A stretch of 64,000 nucleotides of DNA from positions 272,264-336,263 of the forward strand of contig CAJTDN010000006.1 in NCBI GenBank assembly GCA_910574865.1, written 5' to 3'. Below the pieces are notes generated by a model, which did no database searches, was not told the origin of the DNA, and saw only the letters and a list, made by a program, of their open reading frames with translations. Positions 16,033-24,401 of the stretch are shown here, in pieces. The stretch comes from Lachnospiraceae bacterium. GTDB taxonomy: Bacteria > Bacillota > Clostridia > Lachnospirales > Lachnospiraceae. Made by a program: the position numbers and the translations under genes. The first letter of the stretch is position 1. Every line of letters starts with the position of its first letter.

Positions 16033-17736
16033 ATGCAGACATCAACGGATTTGAGGAACTTATTGAACCGGATTGACCATAGGGGATATCCGGCGTACAA
16101 GGACACGAAAGGCATGTACCAGTTTCCGGGGTACGTGCTTTCCATCGACCACGTGCAGGGCGACCCGTTCGCCGCACCGTCGAAGGTGAGCGTGCACGTG
16201 AAGGGCGCGCAGGCGGGATTTTTGCCGGAACTGTATTGCGGGGCGCACCAGCGGATTGCCCTGCAGGACGAGTTGAACCGTCAGTTCGGGCGCGAGGCCG
16301 GAAAGTTCGCGTTCCAGGCCAAGGGTTCGGGCAAGAGCGGCTTGATTTCTGTCAGCCGTTGCGGGCAGGAGGTATTGGAGCGGACGGCGTGCCAGATTGA
16401 CGCGAAAACCGGCGACGTGATTTTGCGGATGGAAATCGGCTTCCCGGCCAACGGGCGCACGATTAACGCCAGGGAACTGGAAAAAATCTTGTTCGACTTT
16501 TTGCCGCGTTGCGTACAGCAGGCGTTATTCTATAAGAATTGTGACAAGGCGCGCCTGCGCAAAATCTGTGACTTGGCCGAGGACCAGCAGTACATCCGCG
16601 AGCAGCTTGACAAGATGGGGCTGGTGGCGTTCGTGGCCAATGGGGCCATTTTGCCGAGGGAGTCCGGCATTTCACCAAGGCCGATGAAAGGCGCGGTGGC
16701 GTTTGAGTCGCCGAAGGAAATGGAAGTGATGATGGAACTCCCGCACAAGGGAGTGCTTAAGGGCATGGGGATTCCAAAAGGAATCACGCTCATCGTGGGC
16801 GGCGGCTACCATGGAAAGTCAACGCTTCTAAAGGCGTTGGAGCTGGGCGTGTACAATCACATTGCCGGGGACGGGCGCGAGTACGTGATTACCGACGCGA
16901 CGGCCATGAAAATCCGTGCCGAGGACGGCCGCAGCATCAAGAAGACGGACATTTCCATGTTTATCAATGACTTGCCAAACGGCAAGGACACGCGCGGATT
17001 TTATACCGAGGACGCCAGCGGCAGCACCTCGCAGGCGGCGAACGTAATTGAGAGCATGGAGGCGGGGGCGAAGACGCTCCTGATAGACGAGGACACGAGC
17101 GCGACCAATTTCATGATACGCGACGAATTGATGCAGCGGGTCATTCACCGCGACATGGAGCCGATTACGCCGTTTATCGACCGCATTCGCGAGCTATATC
17201 AGGAATATGGCGTTTCCACGGTTATCGTGGCGGGCAGTTCGGGCGCGTATTTCCATATCGCCGACCACATCGTGCAGATGGACCGTTACGTGCCGAAGGA
17301 GATTACTGCGATGGCGAAGAAGGAGGCCGAAGGATTCCCGGCACTTTCAGGCTTGGAGAAACCGGCGGAGAAGCCGGTGTTTACGAGATGTCCGGGACAG
17401 AACCGGGAATATCGCGGAAATGACCGTATCAAGATGAAGACGATGGGGCGCGAGGCTGTGTCGATTAACCGCGAGACGATTGATTTGCGCTACGTGGAGC
17501 AGCTCGTGGACAGCGAGCAGGTTTCGGCGCTGGGATATTGCATCCGTTACGCGGAGAAGCATCTCTTCGGGGGACGCACGAGCGTCCGGGACGTGGTGCG
17601 AAAGTTGGAGGAAAAAATCGCCAGGGACGGCATGGCGGGGCTGTGTGAAAGCTCGTCGAGCGTGGCGGCGCTGGCCGCGCCGAGGCCGCAGGAAATCTTC
17701 GCCTGTGTCAACCGCTATCGGGGGCTGGTATTGTAA
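16033..17736 (+). CDS. ABC-class ATPase domain protein (COG3044-type)
   Basis: A soluble protein related to predicted ATPases of the ABC class, not a transporter subunit. Walker A is VGGGYHGKSTLLKALELG (near residues 255-272), a switch region reads DLPNGKDTRGFYTEDASGSTSQAANV and Walker B is LLIDEDTSATNFM; VIVAGSSGAYFHIAD is the His-loop region. The N-terminal ~200 residues are the family-specific domain beginning LRNLLNRIDHRGYPAYKDTKG. ATG 16033 is preferred by family length; ATG 16006 and GTG 16021 are alternatives. It follows the DUF2804 gene by about 80 nt and may be in the same operon. The cellular role is unknown. Confidence 0.85.
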   Translation: MQTSTDLRNLLNRIDHRGYPAYKDTKGMYQFPGYVLSIDHVQGDPFAAPSKVSVHVKGAQAGFLPELYCGAHQRIALQDELNRQFGREAGKFAFQAKGSGKSGLISVSRCGQEVLERTACQIDAKTGDVILRMEIGFPANGRTINARELEKILFDFLPRCVQQALFYKNCDKARLRKICDLAEDQQYIREQLDKMGLVAFVANGAILPRESGISPRPMKGAVAFESPKEMEVMMELPHKGVLKGMGIPKGITLIVGGGYHGKSTLLKALELGVYNHIAGDGREYVITDATAMKIRAEDGRSIKKTDISMFINDLPNGKDTRGFYTEDASGSTSQAANVIESMEAGAKTLLIDEDTSATNFMIRDELMQRVIHRDMEPITPFIDRIRELYQEYGVSTVIVAGSSGAYFHIADHIVQMDRYVPKEITAMAKKEAEGFPALSGLEKPAEKPVFTRCPGQNREYRGNDRIKMKTMGREAVSINRETIDLRYVEQLVDSEQVSALGYCIRYAEKHLFGGRTSVRDVVRKLEEKIARDGMAGLCESSSSVAALAAPRPQEIFACVNRYRGLVL

Positions 17737-17814
17737 AGTGGGCAGATTTGAGATGCTTGCTAACGGCGATGCTCGTTGTTTCGATATGTTTGAATGCTGC
17801 GGCTTGCGCGATGC

Positions 17815-18633
17815 TTAGGGCTCGCCAGTTGTTTGTTCGTTTTCCAAAATATACATGTCTTCCGGTTCCGCGTCGCAATCTGCGGCGCGGAAGAGCATGG
17901 GATTGTCCATCAGGCCGGATTCGTACTGTTCGATGATAAATTCTTCCATTGGAAAATCACGAAAGGTATACACCTTGTGTTTCGCGTCACCATTCACGGT
18001 GCCGATTTGATTTGACATGTCGGCTTTCTTTGGGAGGCCGTAGGGGTGGTATTCGATGCCGTCGTGGAGAATCTTCGTCACGGACGAATCATCGGGCATT
18101 TGAAAATCCAAGGATGGTTCGGATGGATCCTCCGGCGTGCGAGAATCTGGGAACGGTTCGGATGAATCGTCCGAGGCTAGAGGATTCGATGCCGAACCAG
18201 ACGGCTCCATTTGGCATGCGGCAAGAAGACGGAGGTACTCTTCTTCATCCATCTGATAAATGCCGTTGTAGGGCTGCTCAATAAAATATTTTCCGTTTTT
18301 TTCGTAAATGAACAGCGTGGAGGCTCCCCCTTCGGCAAAGTGGAAGTCAACCCTTATTTCCCCGTCGACGTTGACCGGCGCGTCTTGTATGCTCTCTTCC
18401 TTCGTCGTTCTCTGGGTTCCGCCGATTATATTTAATATTTCATTTATTTTCTTATTATCAAGAATGACTTTGCCTGTTTCGCCTTGAGCCAGGGAAATGC
18501 GGTCCAAGTCATCAGCCTGTGGCAAGTGGAGTTCGTAAGTCCTCCGAAACATAAAATGATAAATGGCTCCAAACGCCAATGCGGCGATGATGATTGCTCC
18601 CAATGCGACAAATAATCGTTTCTTGCGTTTCAT
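17815..18633 (-). CDS. Membrane-anchored extracytoplasmic protein, DUF5301-like
   Basis: After MKRKK an uncleaved signal anchor (LFVALGAIIIAALAFGAIYHFMF, residues ~6-28) holds an external domain. Residues ~34-150 (LHLPQADDLDRISLAQGE, then KYFIEQPYNGIYQMDEEEYLRLL) resemble DUF5301 proteins of clostridia. A Ser/Pro/Asp-rich linker with repeated DSSEPFPDSRTPEDPSEPSLDF wording follows, then a C-terminal domain of about 75 residues (IEYHPYGLPKKADMSNQIG) that I do not recognise. ATG 18633 is preferred over 18651. It is convergent with the ABC-class ATPase gene. Its function is unknown; an envelope role is likely. Confidence 0.75.
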   Translation of the reverse strand: MKRKKRLFVALGAIIIAALAFGAIYHFMFRRTYELHLPQADDLDRISLAQGETGKVILDNKKINEILNIIGGTQRTTKEESIQDAPVNVDGEIRVDFHFAEGGASTLFIYEKNGKYFIEQPYNGIYQMDEEEYLRLLAACQMEPSGSASNPLASDDSSEPFPDSRTPEDPSEPSLDFQMPDDSSVTKILHDGIEYHPYGLPKKADMSNQIGTVNGDAKHKVYTFRDFPMEEFIIEQYESGLMDNPMLFRAADCDAEPEDMYILENEQTTGEP

Positions 18634-19030
18634 AAGGCTGGTTCCTCCCATGGGTTTGTTTTGAGTGTTTGACTTTGCACGGCTTGGGGCGTTCCGTTTT
18701 CCCTGCCATGTCCATGGAATGTATCATAACATATCGTATATTATTTTTCAAGATAAAATTATTGATTTTCAATAAAAATATATTGAATTTTGAATTACTT
18801 GTAGATTGAGAAAAAATTGAAGATGGAAAGGAAATATTATATATGCTGGATGCTTATAGAAAATTAGCATTGCTATTTGGAAAGGTATTTTTTTGATTAT
18901 TTCTACAATTGTATGAAAATTGTCGGTTGCAATGCGCATACCTCTGATGTTACAATAATAAATAGATTGTTAGAAAAATGACAAAGTGAAATTGTCCAAT
19001 CAAAAAAGTAAAAAGAGAGGTATGGTGACA
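18634..19030. other. Divergent promoter region, AT-rich
   Basis: No gene. Candidate forward promoter TTGCAA (18927-18932), 18-nt spacer, TACAAT (18951-18956), for the SDR gene. The reverse promoter of the DUF5301-like gene should lie around 18730-18800 in an AT-rich run. Confidence 0.4.
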
Positions 19031-19861
19031 ATGGGAAATGTTTGTGTTGTAACCGGCGGCGGTAGTGGGATGGGTCTGGAAGCGGCCAAGATTTTGGGCA
19101 AGGAGCAAAAAATCATCCTTGTCGGGCGTACGGTTTCCAAGTTGGAAAATGCGATTGCCGAGTTGAAGGCGTTGGGGATTGACGCGGAAAGCTATCCGGG
19201 CGACGCGTCGGATCGTGAGTCCATGAAGAAGCTGGCGGCATACGCGGCCTTGCAGGGAACGGTGAAGACCGTGATTCATGCGGCGGGCGTGTCCCCGCAC
19301 ATGGCGGACGGAGAAAAGATTTTCAAGATTAACGCGGTGGGAACCATCAACATTGACGAGGAATTTGCGGAAGTAATGGAAGCGGGGAGCTGCATTTTAA
19401 ACGTGTCTTCCATGTCCGCTTACATGATGCCCGCCGACCGCGTGCCGAAGCAGGTCTACAAAATGGCGCTTTCCGACGTTGCGGCGTTTGAAGGCGCGGT
19501 GGGCCAGATTATCGCGGGCGTGCCGGAAGAGCAACGTCCGGGAATGGCTTATACGATGTCGAAAAATTTCGTCGTATGGTATACGGCGAGGCAAGCGGTG
19601 AAGCTGGGCAAAAAAGGCATTCGCGTCGTTTCCATTTCCCCGGGGACGTTTAAGACACCGATGGGAGAGGTCGAGGGCGAGCAGGCCGCATCCTTTGCTT
19701 TGAGGGGAGCAATGGGAAGACTTGGCGAGCCGGAGGAAATCGCGAAGATGATGGCGTTCATGGTCAGCGACGAGTGCAGTTACCTCTGCGGCGTGGACGT
19801 GCTTTATGACGGTGGTTCCGTGGCGGCGATGAATGCCATGATGGAAGATAGGGTACAATAA
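19031..19861 (+). CDS. Short-chain dehydrogenase/reductase
   Basis: NAD(P)-dependent SDR oxidoreductase with a Rossmann fold. MGNVCVVTGGGSGMGLEAAKIL carries the TGxxxGxG cofactor motif; ILVGRTVSKLEN ends strand 2 with Arg, which favours NADP; DASDRESM and HAAGVSP follow. SCILNVSSMSAYM holds the catalytic Ser, and the expected YxxxK is AYTMSKNFVVWY near residues 175-186. There is a long insertion between the Ser and Tyr motifs (MMPADRVPKQVYKMALSDVAAFEG). The start at 19031 has AGAGAGG 10 nt upstream; ATG 19022 abuts it. It stands alone. The substrate is unknown. Confidence 0.9.
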   Translation: MGNVCVVTGGGSGMGLEAAKILGKEQKIILVGRTVSKLENAIAELKALGIDAESYPGDASDRESMKKLAAYAALQGTVKTVIHAAGVSPHMADGEKIFKINAVGTINIDEEFAEVMEAGSCILNVSSMSAYMMPADRVPKQVYKMALSDVAAFEGAVGQIIAGVPEEQRPGMAYTMSKNFVVWYTARQAVKLGKKGIRVVSISPGTFKTPMGEVEGEQAASFALRGAMGRLGEPEEIAKMMAFMVSDECSYLCGVDVLYDGGSVAAMNAMMEDRVQ

Positions 19862-19930
19862 GAAAAACCTGGAAATGCGAGGCACGGGTCAATTCAGGGA
19901 TGCCAAGAGATAGAATAGTAAGTAAATAAA

Positions 19931-19978
19931 TAGCGTCGGTGCATGAATAGATAAATGGTCATTTCTGTACCGGCGCTA
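19931..19978. terminator. Hairpin after the SDR gene, TAGCGTCGGTG family
   Basis: TAGCGTCGGTGCA (19931-19943) pairs with TGTACCGGCGCTA (19966-19978) allowing G-U pairs. It is one of seven copies of the dispersed TAGCGTCGGTG motif and the only one with an obvious inverted partner. Confidence 0.5.
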
Positions 19979-20269
19979 ATAATGGCAGAGAGAAACATGG
20001 TGCTTGATTTGTGCGTGTGATGGCAAAACCATGTGGCATGCGCCTTGTCGTGTGGATATTGAAAAATGGTGATGTCATTGTCTTATGGTTGAAGGAGAAT
20101 GAATAGTGGAGGAGACGGGATACGGCTCCTACATGGGTGGTTACGATGACATGGAGCGAAAGCAGGCGGTTTACACTGCCACGTTCGATACGGTGCGGCG
20201 GGCGATTACGTCCGAGTGGTCCTTTTTTCCGGCGTGACCATGAGGGGAAGCGTTGGATTGTGGAAAATC

Positions 20270-20480
20270 ATGTCAAAGAGCCGTTGTGTCACCGTGTCGT
20301 CGGACATTTTCCCGGAGCGCACTTTTTTCGTGCCGGAGAGGATGGATTTGACTTTTTCGACATCCCCGTGTTGGACATGGTTTAAAAATAATTTCTCGGT
20401 TCGGTAGGCGTTGAGACGGTCTTCTTCTGGCATATCGTTTTTAGGCAGTGTATGATATTGTCTGGCGTAGGCGGACAAGC
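20270..20480 (-). pseudogene. AraC-family regulator fragment
   Basis: On the minus strand the segment reads LNAYRTEKLFLNHVQHGDVEKVKSILSGTKKVRSGKMSDDTVTQRLFDMIF in pieces. This resembles the stretch between sensor and helix-turn-helix in Lachnospiraceae AraC regulators (acidic helix, NGDxEKA..., MSDDPxxQ). Both sensor and DNA-binding domains are missing. Confidence 0.5.
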
Positions 20481-20606
20481 CGTGAAGCTGTTCTTCCTTT
20501 GCTTTTTTGGGACGAAGGAGCGGGTGACGGCCGAGGTGACGGGGCAGTACGACGAGGTTCCCGTGATGACGGCACGTTGGCGATACAGCCGGAGTCGGCA
20601 TTGCAC

Positions 20607-20741
20607 ATGATCCAGGCATTGTTTTTGTATCCTTCGATTATTATCAGCGCGATTAATATCGTGATATCGTGTTTTTACGATTTGGATAAACGATATCCGT
20701 CCATCATCGAGGATTTAAAAAAGCGTGGCGAGAAAGCATGA
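20607..20741 (+). pseudogene. C-terminal fragment of a GPH symporter
   Basis: Reads ALFLYPSIIISAINIVISCF then YDLDKRYPSIIEDLKKRGEK and a stop: the last membrane helix and the typical Y-LD-KYP-I--DL-KR cytoplasmic tail of GPH transporters. The preceding 11 helices are absent. Confidence 0.65.
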
Positions 20742-20945
20742 GAAATGATTCGCGGGCATGGAGTTTTTGTAGATTTTATGAATTTTACCGCCAGTTTATT
20801 GACAAAACATGGAATTGAGAGGAAAATAGAATGCGGACGTCGGGAGGGGCGAGGCCTTCCCGGCATCCGCGTTTTGCATATCATACGCTTTATGGGGCGG
20901 AAGTGGCAGGGTGGCAGCGCGTGAAAGAAAAGGGGTTTGACGGTT

Positions 20946-21353
20946 ATGAAAGAAAAATTGATTCGTTTTATGCAGGGAAGGTATGGCGTGGATACGCTTT
21001 CGAAGTGCATGGTTTGGGTCGCCCTGGCGGCGATGCTGGTTTCCATGTTGCTGGGGGAGAATAGGCTTGCGCCCATGTTTTCGATATTGAGCTTCGCGGC
21101 GTTAATTTATTGCTATTTTCGCATGTTTTCGCGAAACGTCAGCAAGCGGTATGCGGAAAACCAGGCGTTTTTGGCGAAGACGGCAGGGCTGCGCGGGGCG
21201 TTTGCCAGGCAGATGAACGTGTTAAGGCAGCTTAAGACTCACCACATTTATCGTTGTCCGGGGTGTAAGCAGAAGATTCGGGTGCCTCGCGGCAAGGGGA
21301 GGATTGAGATTCGCTGCCCGAAGTGCAGCGCGACGTTTATCAAGAAAAGCTGA
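20946..21353 (+). CDS. Small membrane protein with C-terminal zinc ribbon
   Basis: A 135-residue protein. Two adjacent hydrophobic helices (MVWVALAAMLVSMLL and APMFSILSFAALIYCYF, residues ~22-62), a basic amphipathic linker, then a zinc ribbon YRCPGCKQKIRVPRGKG...IRCPKCSATF with two CPxC knuckles. The start at ATG 20946 has AGGGG 10 nt upstream. It lies 10 nt upstream of the J-domain gene, so they are co-transcribed; clostridia commonly carry this pair. The function is unknown; it may serve as a membrane partner of the J protein. Confidence 0.8.
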   Translation: MKEKLIRFMQGRYGVDTLSKCMVWVALAAMLVSMLLGENRLAPMFSILSFAALIYCYFRMFSRNVSKRYAENQAFLAKTAGLRGAFARQMNVLRQLKTHHIYRCPGCKQKIRVPRGKGRIEIRCPKCSATFIKKS

Positions 21354-21363
21354 GGAGAAGAAA

Positions 21364-22125
21364 ATGCAAGATCCATATCAGACATTGGGGGTGGCGCCGG
21401 ACGCTTCGGAGGAGGATGTCAAGAAGGCGTATCGGACGTTGAGCAGGAAGTACCATCCCGATGCCAATATCAACAATCCGCTCAAGGACGAGGCGGAGGC
21501 GAAGTTTAAGGAGATACAGCAGGCTTACCAGAAAATCATGGACGACAGGGAGCGGGGGTATTCTTCGGGCTATGGCGGGAGCGCGTATGGTCCGGGTTAT
21601 GGCAAAAGTCCGTATGGTTCGGGTTATGACGGGGATGGTGACGCCGGTTCGTTCGGCGGTTTTGGTTCGTTTGGCGGCTTCGGGCCGTTCGGCGGTTTTG
21701 GTTCCTTTGGCGGGCGGGCAGGACGTGCGCCCGGCGGGGAGAGCGAGACGGACATGCACCTTCGGGCGGCGGCCAATTATATCCGGGGCGGGCGTTACAA
21801 GGAGGCGCTGTATGTCTTGGACGGAATCAAGGAGCGGGGGGCGCTCTGGTATTTCTACAGTGCCTCGGCCAACTCCGGCATGGGGAACAACGTGACGGCG
21901 TTGGGGCACGCGAAGGAGGCGGTGCGCCTGGAACCGGGTAATTATCAATACCAGGTCTTGCTAAACCGCCTGGAGGGCGGCGGCCGCGTTTATCAGGGAC
22001 GGCAGGGCATGTATGGTTATGGCTTTCCGGTCGGGGACACCCGCCAATGTTCCAATTTGTGCATGACGATGATGCTCTGTAATTTTTTTGGCGGAGGGTG
22101 TTTCTGTCCGATTTTTTGCGTGTAG
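21364..22125 (+). CDS. J-domain (DnaJ-like) co-chaperone protein
   Basis: A J domain at residues 1-65 (DPYQTLGVAPDASEEDVKKA; HPD at 31-33) stimulates Hsp70 ATPase. A Gly/Ser/Tyr/Phe-rich linker (residues ~70-120, repeated GSFGGFG) follows, then a tetratricopeptide-like helical pair (AANYIRGGRYKEALYVLDGI, AVRLEPGNYQYQVLLNRL) and a Cys-rich end CSNLCMTMMLCNFFGGGCFC that could bind metal or be acylated. Zinc-finger and C-terminal substrate domains of true DnaJ are absent, so this is a class III J protein. The start at ATG 21364 has AGGAG upstream. Confidence 0.9.
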   Translation: MQDPYQTLGVAPDASEEDVKKAYRTLSRKYHPDANINNPLKDEAEAKFKEIQQAYQKIMDDRERGYSSGYGGSAYGPGYGKSPYGSGYDGDGDAGSFGGFGSFGGFGPFGGFGSFGGRAGRAPGGESETDMHLRAAANYIRGGRYKEALYVLDGIKERGALWYFYSASANSGMGNNVTALGHAKEAVRLEPGNYQYQVLLNRLEGGGRVYQGRQGMYGYGFPVGDTRQCSNLCMTMMLCNFFGGGCFCPIFCV

Positions 22126-22164
22126 GGAGCGCATGGTACGTAAGATGTCAGGAGGGAACGGGAC

Positions 22165-22953
22165 GTGGAAAGTGAGTTGGCGGGCGAGGAAATAAGGGAT
22201 TCGGAAATAGGGGATGTGGAAAAAATGCCGGGCGGACGCTGGAGGCGAGTGCTTGTCAGGTTGGCCGCCGTGATTGGGATTCTCGTGGTTTTGGTGGCAA
22301 TCGTGTTGGGGGTGCGGCATTTTCTCCTGCTCTCTCCGTATCGGGATTTGCCCCATGTGACGGAGGCCGATTTGGATGCGTTGGACTTGGAAGGTTTTAA
22401 CAAGGTGATGATCGTGGCACATCCCGATGACGAATTGCTCTGGGGCGGGCAGCATTTGGTTGAGGATGATTATTTCGTGCTCTGCATTACCAGGGGGGAT
22501 GACAAGGTGCGGCGCGCGGAGTTCGAGGCGGTGATGGTAGCCACGGGCGACAAGGGGATGATTTTGTCCTATCCGGATAAGATTGGCAACACGCGGAGCG
22601 ACTGGGTGTCTTGGCGGGACGACATCGAGGCGGACATTGCCACGGTCTTGCGCTACAAGGAGTGGGAACTGGTGGTCAGCCATAACGAGGAGGGCGAGTA
22701 TGGGCACCGGCACCATGTCATGACGCACGAGAGCGTGAAAAAGGAGTACGGGGAAGTCGGCTGCCGGGCCAAGTTGTATTGGTTTGGCAAATATTACGTG
22801 TTTGACAAGGTTCCCTATGACTTGGAGGAAATGGAAAAGCCGGTTTATAATGAAAAGCGGGAGATTGGAAAGCTGTACAAGAGCCAGTGGGCGACGTTTC
22901 GAAAGCTCTATCATATGATGCCATATGAGCATTGGGTAGAGGAAGAGACTTGA
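22165..22953 (+). CDS. PIG-L family deacetylase, membrane-anchored
   Basis: Zinc-dependent N-acetylglucosamine-type deacetylase. One membrane helix at ~residues 30-53 (VLVRLAAVIGILVVLVAIVLGV), then the PIG-L domain: MIVAHPDDELLWGG (AHPDDE zinc/catalytic motif), DYFVLCITRGDD, and HNEEGEYGHRHHVMTH with the third zinc ligand. The topology places the enzyme outside the membrane, acting on a cell-surface glycan or glycolipid. The start is GTG 22165 with GGAGGG 9 nt upstream. It follows the J-domain gene by 39 nt. The substrate is unknown. Confidence 0.88.
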   Translation: MESELAGEEIRDSEIGDVEKMPGGRWRRVLVRLAAVIGILVVLVAIVLGVRHFLLLSPYRDLPHVTEADLDALDLEGFNKVMIVAHPDDELLWGGQHLVEDDYFVLCITRGDDKVRRAEFEAVMVATGDKGMILSYPDKIGNTRSDWVSWRDDIEADIATVLRYKEWELVVSHNEEGEYGHRHHVMTHESVKKEYGEVGCRAKLYWFGKYYVFDKVPYDLEEMEKPVYNEKREIGKLYKSQWATFRKLYHMMPYEHWVEEET

Positions 22954-23102
22954 CAACGAATAAATATCGAGTAAAATAAAGCGTGACTTTGATTTTGCTC
23001 ATGGTAGCATCGGTGTACAGAAGGCAACATGGTCGATGAAGGGCATATTTCCCCTCTTTCACGACTCTAAACGGGACAAGACACTAGGAATGGTCGTGCC
23101 GC

Positions 23103-23534
23103 ATGTATGTAATTAGACATTTAGAAAAACAAATATTGGAAGCGTCCCGGTTTTACCCCGTTGTCATGGTTTGTGGACAGGGGCGGGTGGGAAAGTCCAC
23201 GATGCTGAACCATATAAAAAGAGGCGGGACGTATTGCGGTTTTTGACATGTCGTCACGGAGATTGTTAAAAGCTATTATAATGCCGGAAAAAAGGCGGAT
23301 TTATATTATTACCGGGATATGGATAAGAAGGAAATGGACCTTGTCATCGTGGACGCGGATAAAATATACCCGATAGAGATAAAGAAAAGCAAAGCACCCG
23401 GCCATCCTGATAAAAACTTTAAGGTTTTAGAAAAGTTCCAAATGGACGTTCAGCCGGGGATTATCCTTTGCATGAGTGGCGGGTTGATTCCCTATAATAG
23501 AAACGCATGGTATTGCCCGATATCGTTGCCATAG
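23103..23534 (+). pseudogene. AAA ATPase / DUF4143 gene with internal deletion
   Basis: ATG 23103 begins MYVIRHLEKQILEASRFYPVVMVCGQGRVGKST, the Walker A end of a DUF4143-type ATPase (normal form GPRQVGKST), and stops at 23246 after 47 codons. From about 23260 another frame reads SYYNAGKKADLYYYRDMDKK then MDLVIVDADKIYPIEIKKSK, the nuclease-like C-terminal DUF4143 segment, ending at 23534. Roughly two thirds of a ~400-residue protein are missing. It is a clear relic. Confidence 0.8.
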
Positions 23535-23608
23535 GCCGTGTGGCGGGTACGTAGCCCCGTGAAAAGTAACCTTGTTGAAAAATATTTGTTGAAAATAGAA
23601 ATTAGGTC

Positions 23609-23638
23609 TTTACAAATGGTATATACTTGTGGTAAGAT
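23609..23638 (+). promoter_or_regulatory. Candidate tRNA-Leu promoter
   Basis: TTTACA (23609-23614), 18-nt spacer, TAAGAT (23633-23638), 13 nt before the tRNA. Confidence 0.45.
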
Positions 23639-23650
23639 ATCATTTGTCGA

Positions 23651-23734
23651 GCGGAAGTGGCGGAATGGCAGACGCGCTAGATTCAGGTTCTAGTGGGAGT
23701 TTATCCTGTGAGAGTTCAAGTCTCTTCTTCCGCA
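23651..23734 (+). tRNA. tRNA-Leu (anticodon CAG)
   Basis: Acceptor GCGGAAG pairs with CTTCCGC (23727-23733), discriminator A at 23734. The D-arm region TGGCGGAATGGCAGACGCGC, anticodon stem CTAGA/TCTAG around TTCAGGT (anticodon CAG), a long variable arm TGGGAGTTTATCCTGTG, and T arm GAGAGTTCAAGTCTCTT follow. The long variable arm confirms class II (Leu). CCA is not encoded. It reads CUG codons. Confidence 0.93.
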
Positions 23735-23740
23735 GTATAT

Positions 23741-23782
23741 GGCGCAAAATCGAATCGTCGCGGTTCGGGTTTGCGCCGTTTT
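23741..23782 (+). terminator. Terminator after tRNA-Leu
   Basis: GGCGCAAA (23741-23748) pairs with TTTGCGCC (23770-23777), with inner CGAA/TTCG, followed by GTTTT. Confidence 0.65.
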
Positions 23783-23960
23783 GCGCATTGTACCGAGAGC
23801 ACCAGATGCCGTAAATTGGGCGGTTTCTGGTGTTTTTCTTTGCCACATAATAAAAAATGGGGCAAACGCGAAAATGGATGAGCTACACTATTTTCACATG
23901 GGCGAGCTGCGTGTTATTTTTTCTCTAAATGAGTGATAGAATAGCACCGCCAGAAACAAA

Positions 23961-24200
23961 CTAATTAACTGGATGCCCCAAAGATGATACATTGTCCACC
24001 GAGATGTCGGCAATGCTGGACGGAGCGGGGATTGGTTGATTGTTTTCAGTCAGGCTGACGAGATACAAGCCTAACGTTTCACGAGCCATTTCCATAGTTT
24101 CTTCCAGCGTGCTTCCGTTCGTGAAGCATCCGGACGAATCGGGAAATTCCATCCAATAACCTTCTTCTTCGTGGATAATCGCTGGATATACCTTTGTCAT
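23961..24200 (-). CDS. hicB: HicB-type antitoxin
   Basis: A 79-residue HicB: MTKVYPAIIHEEEGYWMEFPDSSGCFTNGSTLEETMEMARETL is the partial RNase H-like fold typical of the family. The C-terminus is short, without the usual helix-turn-helix or ribbon DNA-binding domain. The start at 24200 has AAAGGAG 10 nt upstream. The normal partner toxin gene hicA is reduced to a stump just upstream, so this is an orphan antitoxin. It may have no toxin to bind, or may protect against another HicA. Confidence 0.88.
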   Translation of the reverse strand: MTKVYPAIIHEEEGYWMEFPDSSGCFTNGSTLEETMEMARETLGLYLVSLTENNQPIPAPSSIADISVDNVSSLGHPVN

Positions 24201-24207
24201 AATGTCT

Positions 24208-24252
24208 AACTCCTTTCTTTTTTAGGAGTTTCACAAGTTCTTTTCCTTTCAT
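24208..24252 (-). pseudogene. hicA: hicA stump: start and first codons only
   Basis: Reading leftward from 24252: GGAGGAAACC ribosome site, then MKGKELVKLLKKKGV, the typical first residues of a HicA toxin. The usual dsRBD-like body with the catalytic His (GSHH) is gone, and the frame runs out of phase into hicB. About 45-50 codons were deleted, leaving promoter, ribosome site and start. Confidence 0.75.
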
Positions 24253-24279
24253 GGTTTCCTCCTTACAATCTCATCATAT

Positions 24280-24320
24280 TATATAATTTATATAATGCCA
24301 AGGGGGATATAAATTATATA
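24280..24320. promoter_or_regulatory. Perfect 14-bp inverted repeat upstream of the hic locus
   Basis: TATATAATTTATAT (24280-24293) and ATATAAATTATATA (24307-24320), 13-nt spacer. It lies 28 nt upstream of the hicA start and contains TATAAT-like hexamers, so it is a likely promoter/operator for the hic locus, also facing the AraC gene's 3' end. Confidence 0.6.
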
Positions 24321-24401
24321 ATGAAAATGCGTTGGTTATCACTCCTTGATTTTCCCCGGTATCTTTCCCGGGCAAACGACATCGCCATCGCCGCGTGGTT
24401 T

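Larger units (their letters stand above)
19979..20945. other. Gene graveyard
   Basis: About 1 kb without an intact gene. It contains an AraC fragment on the minus strand and a symporter 3' fragment on the plus strand, annotated separately. The short frame 20106-20238 (start GTG, VEETGYGSYMGGYDDMERKQ) is unrecognised. The pairing of a divergent AraC gene and transporter echoes the intact loci in this window, so this was probably once such a locus. Confidence 0.5.
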
